64,000 nt of DNA, taken from NCBI GenBank assembly GCA_016703535.1, contig JADJBV010000002.1:1302001-1366000 (forward strand), written 5' to 3'. The DNA is from Deltaproteobacteria bacterium (GTDB lineage Bacteria > Myxococcota > Kuafuiibacteriia > Kuafuiibacteriales > Kuafuiibacteriaceae). The notes beneath the pieces were generated by a model that saw only the letters and a list, made by a program, of their open reading frames with translations, had not been told where the DNA came from and did no database searches. Numbering within the stretch: the first letter of the stretch is position 1; each line of letters starts with the position of its first letter. The translations under genes and the position numbers were made by a program. Shown here piece by piece: positions 60,595-64,000 of the stretch.

Positions 60595-61716
60595 TCAGGG
60601 GCAGACCGGGATCTGCTCTCCCAACCAAGGTTCAGTGCTGGTGTCGCTCAGCGGCTCGAGCAGCTTGTACAGCGTGATGTCGTCCTCGTAGTAGGTGAGG
60701 TCGGTGTTGTTCGGGCTTGCGTAGAGGCCCCAGTGAAACTGGCACATGGTGCGGGTCGTGCGTGAAAACGAGGCGTCGAACACCTTCGCTCCGTCCATCC
60801 AGACGCGCATCTCTCCGGCGAGGTAGTTGACGTAGACGGTGGTCCTAACCCATTGACCGACGGGCCAGCGCGGCGCGTTGGGCGCGTAGTTGAGCGTCCC
60901 TCCATTCAATGGAATGTGCACCGATTCGACTTGGTTGAGGGGGTCCGCCAGCGCCAGCGTGATCACCGGCTCGCTCCAGTTGCAGGCGCCCTCCACGGTG
61001 AAGTAGCTGAACCAAACACCGTTGCCGAAGGTGTAGGGGACCTCGAGCCAGCCCCAGAAGGTGGTCACGACACCGTTCGGTGCGTTGATCCCGCTCCCGG
61101 TGTTCGTGTATCCGCCGAGAGGGGTGTCGCCGCTGAACTGCACGCCGCCGTAACCCCGGTGACTGTCGCCGTTTTTCGCGCAGCTCACGATGCTCTTGCT
61201 CGACCGGGTGGGGCTTCGCGATCGTTCAGTGCCGATCATCGCTGAGTTGCAGGGCTCCGGGTCGAAGTCGTACTGCTGGCTCGTCCAGCGCTGGTAGGTC
61301 CCGCCCTCGAAGTCGTCCGAGAACAAGAGGCGCGCCTGCACGCAGGAGCCGGCGTCGGTCGGAGTCGCGTCCGGTGAGCTCGTGGCATCCGGAAACCCAC
61401 CCGCGTCTTCGGCACCGCTGTCATCTGGGCCGCCGTCTTCGGGACCGACGTCATCGCCGCTGCCGTCCACCGCGCCTGAGTCGGGATCACCAACGGTCGA
61501 ATCGACGAACCCAGCGTCGGGCAACGGCATCGCGTCGCGTGGCGTGAAGACGCGACCGTCTCGATCGACGGACCCGGAGCAGGCGGCGATGCCCGCCGAC
61601 AGCGTGACCAGCGCTCGCCACCGGGCGGACGTCAGGGTCCCCGCCGTAGCGATCGAACGTAGGTCGCGGGCGCAGCGCTCCTCGTGGTTGTTTGGGATCG
61701 CTAGTCTCGACGTCAT
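60595..61716 (-). CDS. Lipoprotein with acidic linker and concanavalin-like (polysaccharide-lyase-type) domain
   Basis: 373 residues from ATG 61716 (GGGGA upstream). A long polar start, hydrophobic stretch and lipobox IAAC (Cys46). A linker of Asp/Gly/Ser repeats (about 60-130) is followed by about 240 residues starting LLFSDDFEGGTYQRWTSQQY, with GYGGVQFSGDTPLGGY, FWGWLEVPYTFGNGVWFSYF, WMDGAKVFDASFSR and HWGLYASPNNTDLTYYEDDI. This is the text of a concanavalin-like jelly roll, similar in layout to heparin-lyase-I-type proteins, but catalytic residues cannot be confirmed. It lies inside the repeat-bounded segment and uses codons unlike its neighbours by eye. Confidence 0.75.
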   Translation of the reverse strand: MTSRLAIPNNHEERCARDLRSIATAGTLTSARWRALVTLSAGIAACSGSVDRDGRVFTPRDAMPLPDAGFVDSTVGDPDSGAVDGSGDDVGPEDGGPDDSGAEDAGGFPDATSSPDATPTDAGSCVQARLLFSDDFEGGTYQRWTSQQYDFDPEPCNSAMIGTERSRSPTRSSKSIVSCAKNGDSHRGYGGVQFSGDTPLGGYTNTGSGINAPNGVVTTFWGWLEVPYTFGNGVWFSYFTVEGACNWSEPVITLALADPLNQVESVHIPLNGGTLNYAPNAPRWPVGQWVRTTVYVNYLAGEMRVWMDGAKVFDASFSRTTRTMCQFHWGLYASPNNTDLTYYEDDITLYKLLEPLSDTSTEPWLGEQIPVCP

Positions 61717-61761
61717 CAAAGTCCCCAGTGGTGTCCCAAGCTCGCGGCATGGGCGACAGGA

Positions 61762-62316
61762 GTGTGGCAAAAAACCGTGCGCGGCGAAAGGCACTCACGG
61801 GCGGCGAACCCGTGGGCCGATCAGGAAGTGTGCCCAGCTCCAGGCCATGCGAGTATCGGCTTCGGTGAAGTTGCACGGTCACGGGCGAGTGTCGGCACTC
61901 CGCTGTCGCCGATCGGGGGGCCTTGTGAGGGTGGCGCCGACTGCCAGTCGAACTCCAGCCCCTACATCGGTCCCTATCCCCAGGCCTGCGTCCCGACCGC
62001 CGAAAATTGGGCCGGCGGTTACTGCGTGGACCATTGCGTGTTGCCCGGCGAGCCCTTCGTGCCGCCGCGCCTGGTCCGGGCTGACTGCCCCTCCGGCGCG
62101 ACCCCGGGCCAGTTTCCCCGGGAGGACATCGGCGCCTGCCTGAAGGAGTTCCAGGTCGACAGCAACTGCCGCACCGAAGAGGGCTACTACTGCCGGCACG
62201 ACTTCTTCCGACCGAGCGGGACCGTCAGCTTCGAGAACGGCTACTGCGCGCCGTCTCACTGTCAGGCTCGAGGTGGTCCGGGCGGCTTCCTCTGCCAATG
62301 CTCGTGCCGCGGTTAG
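61762..62316 (+). pseudogene. Cys-rich protein lacking signal peptide, probably 5'-truncated
   Basis: The frame is open from GTG 61762 for 184 residues, but only the part from about residue 45 looks like protein: SVGTPLSPIGGPCEGGADCQ, CVPTAENWAGGYCVDHC and CRTEEGYYCRHDFFRP, ending CQCSCRG. This resembles the Cys modules of the lipoproteins at 49093 and 51665. There is no signal or lipobox, and the first 45 residues are Arg/Pro-rich upstream sequence facing a divergent gene. I take it as the 3' part of a Cys-rich lipoprotein gene whose start was lost at a rearrangement junction near 61890. Confidence 0.6.
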
Positions 62317-62328
62317 GGGCCGGCCGAC

Positions 62329-62362
62329 CTTCGTCACCGGCACCCTCGGGAGATAGTCGGGG
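62329..62362 (+). repeat. Right copy of the 34-base direct repeat (remnant of a lectin gene 3' end)
   Basis: Read in the right frame this encodes TFVTGTLGR and a stop, against IFATGTQGR and a stop at the left copy; 30 of 34 bases agree, including GATAGTCGGGG after the last codons. The upstream bases (about 62305-62328) still resemble the lectin gene (GRP for GRA), so this is the tail of a second lectin-type gene. Confidence 0.7.
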
Positions 62363-62366
62363 GAGA

Positions 62367-62761
62367 CTACTCGGCCTGGGACTCGAGGAAGGCCACGTAA
62401 TCGGCTTGCTTGAGGAGCTGGGCCACCTCACTCGGGTCGGTCAACTTGACCTTCAACATCCAGCCTTCGTCGTAGCAGTCTTCGTTGAGGCCTTCGGGCG
62501 CCTCGACCAGGTCGTCGTTGCGCTCGAGCACCGTGCCGCTGACCGGCGCGTAGAGATCCGAGACGGCCTTGACCGACTCGACCACGCCAAAAGGCTGGCC
62601 GATGCTGATGGTCTCGTTGACCGCGGGAGTTCACAGAAGACCACGTCGCCGAGGGCGTCCTGGGCGTGCCAGGTGATGCCGATGATCGCGGTGTCGCCTT
62701 TTACGCGGCACCACTCGTGCTCCTTCGTGTACAAGAGGTCGTCGGGGTAGTGCTTGTCCAT
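62367..62761 (-). pseudogene. gcvH: Glycine cleavage system H protein, frameshifted
   Basis: The lipoyl carrier protein of glycine cleavage, normally about 128 residues. From ATG 62761 the frame reads MDKHYPDDLLYTKEHEW and goes on to LGDVVFCELP, then becomes nonsense. The correct continuation AVNETISIGQPFGVVESVKA (lipoyl Lys in ESVKA) and SDLYAPVSGTVLERN is found one frame over, ending at 62367. One base is missing at about 62625-62628 (CC instead of CCN before GCG). Either the gene is inactivated or the sequence has an error. All conserved parts are otherwise intact, which favours a recent change or error. Confidence 0.85.
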
Positions 62762-62815
62762 GGTGCGTAGTTGCGCCGCGCGCGGCCCGGATACTCGATT
62801 CGGGCGCGTTCAGCG

Positions 62816-63570
62816 TCAAGCGTCCTTTCGGAAGTCCACGCTGCCGCCGAGCCGGTCGTAGAGCCAGCCGGGGACCATCGTCACCACCTTGATCAACATC
62901 CACATGGGCCAGGGAAACGCGTAGACCCGGCGGCCCGAGGCCAAGGCTCCCAGGATCTTCTGGGCGGCCCGATCGGCGGGCATCAAGAAGGGCATCGGGA
63001 ACTTGTTCTTGGCGGTGAGCGGCGTCTCGATGAAGCCGGGGCGGACGTCGCTGACCTTGACGTTTCGCTTGAATAGATCGACCCGCACCGACTCCAGGAA
63101 GGTCGAAAAGGCCGCCTTGGAGGCCGAGTAGGCGCCGCTGGTCGGCAGGCCCCGGTAACCCGCGACGCTGGTGATGCCGACCAGGTGCCCGCCCCCTTGG
63201 GCCAACAGGTGCGGGATCGCTGCGGTGATGGTGGCGCAGGCCCCGATCACGTTGATCTGGAGCATGGGGACGATGTCCTCGATCTTGAGCCGCGCCGCCG
63301 GCTTGTCGCCGCCGATGCCGGCGTTGGCGATCACCAGCTCCAAGCTGCCCAGGCGTTGGTGGGCTTCGTCGACCATGCGCTGCACCGCCGCCGGATCGGC
63401 GACATCACACTGGATGGCGCTGCCGTTTTCGCCGATCTCCTTAACGGCTTCGTCGAGCTGGGATTGCCGTCGCCCGCAGATCACCACCTTGGTGCCGCGT
63501 TTGGCCAAGGCCTTGGCCAACTCCAGTCCGATGCCGGTGGAGCCGCCGGTGATCAAGGCCGTTTTCCAGC

Positions 63571-63574
<4 letters not shown>
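62816..63574 (-). CDS. Short-chain dehydrogenase/reductase
   Basis: 252 residues. Classical SDR: GGSTGIG cofactor motif, ANAGIGG, catalytic Ser in GITSVAG, YSASK and PGFIETPL. The C-terminal 40 residues contain a hydrophobic stretch (YAFPWPMWMLIKVVTMVPGW) that could attach it to the membrane. It begins inside the stop of gcvT (ATGA overlap) and lies 54 bases before gcvH. It is therefore placed within the glycine cleavage cluster, although no SDR is part of that system. Confidence 0.92.

Positions 63575-64000
<426 letters not shown>

Noticed and set aside
61765..61782. TGGCAAAAAACCGTGC as a sigma-54 promoter in the cargo segment
   Set aside because: Spacing between GG and GC is one base too long and the boxes are poor.

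Overview
The window is GC-rich bacterial chromosome that most resembles a member of the Myxococcota, but no rRNA or other phylogenetic anchor is present, so the rank below phylum is open. Three things suggest this. Sixteen predicted lipoproteins occur in 64 kb, many with Asp/Gly/Ala-rich (DAG, PDxG) linkers after the lipobox. Two surface proteins end in a MYXO-CTERM-like tail (GCGC, membrane helix, arginines). There is an FHA-domain sigma-54 activator and Cys-rich secreted proteins of a type common in predatory or social deltaproteobacteria. I count 51 genes or gene remnants and see no tRNA, rRNA, CRISPR, transposase or integrase.

Layout. 1-0.8 kb: end-truncated lipoprotein. 1.0-10.4 kb: a tight four-gene operon for a cell-surface module (large lipoprotein, metzincin-type lipoprotein protease, Pro-rich outer-membrane barrel, six-hairpin glycosidase lipoprotein). 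10.4-19.7 kb: small membrane protein, a 1875-residue lipoprotein of 15 CARDB repeats, an FHA/sigma-54 activator and a TPR protein; the CARDB gene has a near-consensus -24/-12 promoter. 19.8-25.7 kb: a hypothetical protein, an atypical pyruvate-kinase-like protein, two lamin-tail-like lipoproteins, a lone ATP synthase gamma gene and a TSUP permease. 25.8-32.2 kb: two LysR regulators each divergent from a metabolic gene, a MYXO-CTERM protein, an NmrA-like protein, a zinc-ribbon protein and a DMT permease. 32.2-40.7 kb: amino-acid ABC importer with fused binding protein and permease, an ABC exporter, a GT21-like glycosyltransferase with a GtrA-like partner, a MYXO-CTERM metallophosphoesterase and a second DMT permease. 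40.8-46.7 kb: HExxH lipoprotein, SulP transporter, rlmE, an isolated rplC and a DUF2341-like lipoprotein. 46.8-52.7 kb: a TonB-like protein, a barrel protein, and an ECF sigma factor translationally coupled to a membrane protein and a Cys-rich lipoprotein. 52.7-60.3 kb: 5'-nucleotidase lipoprotein, PLD-like protein with MAPEG, and a lipoprotein fusing a peptidoglycan amidase to a bulb-type lectin. 60.3-62.4 kb: a cassette-like segment bounded by two copies of the lectin gene's 3' end. 62.4-64 kb: gcvT (partial), an SDR and a frameshifted gcvH.

The strongest candidates for something undescribed are the sigma-54-driven CARDB lipoprotein beside its own FHA activator, the amidase-lectin gene whose 3' end is duplicated around a 2.1 kb cargo segment, and the four-gene surface protease/glycosidase operon. 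All functional statements are read from motifs by eye; no database search was run.
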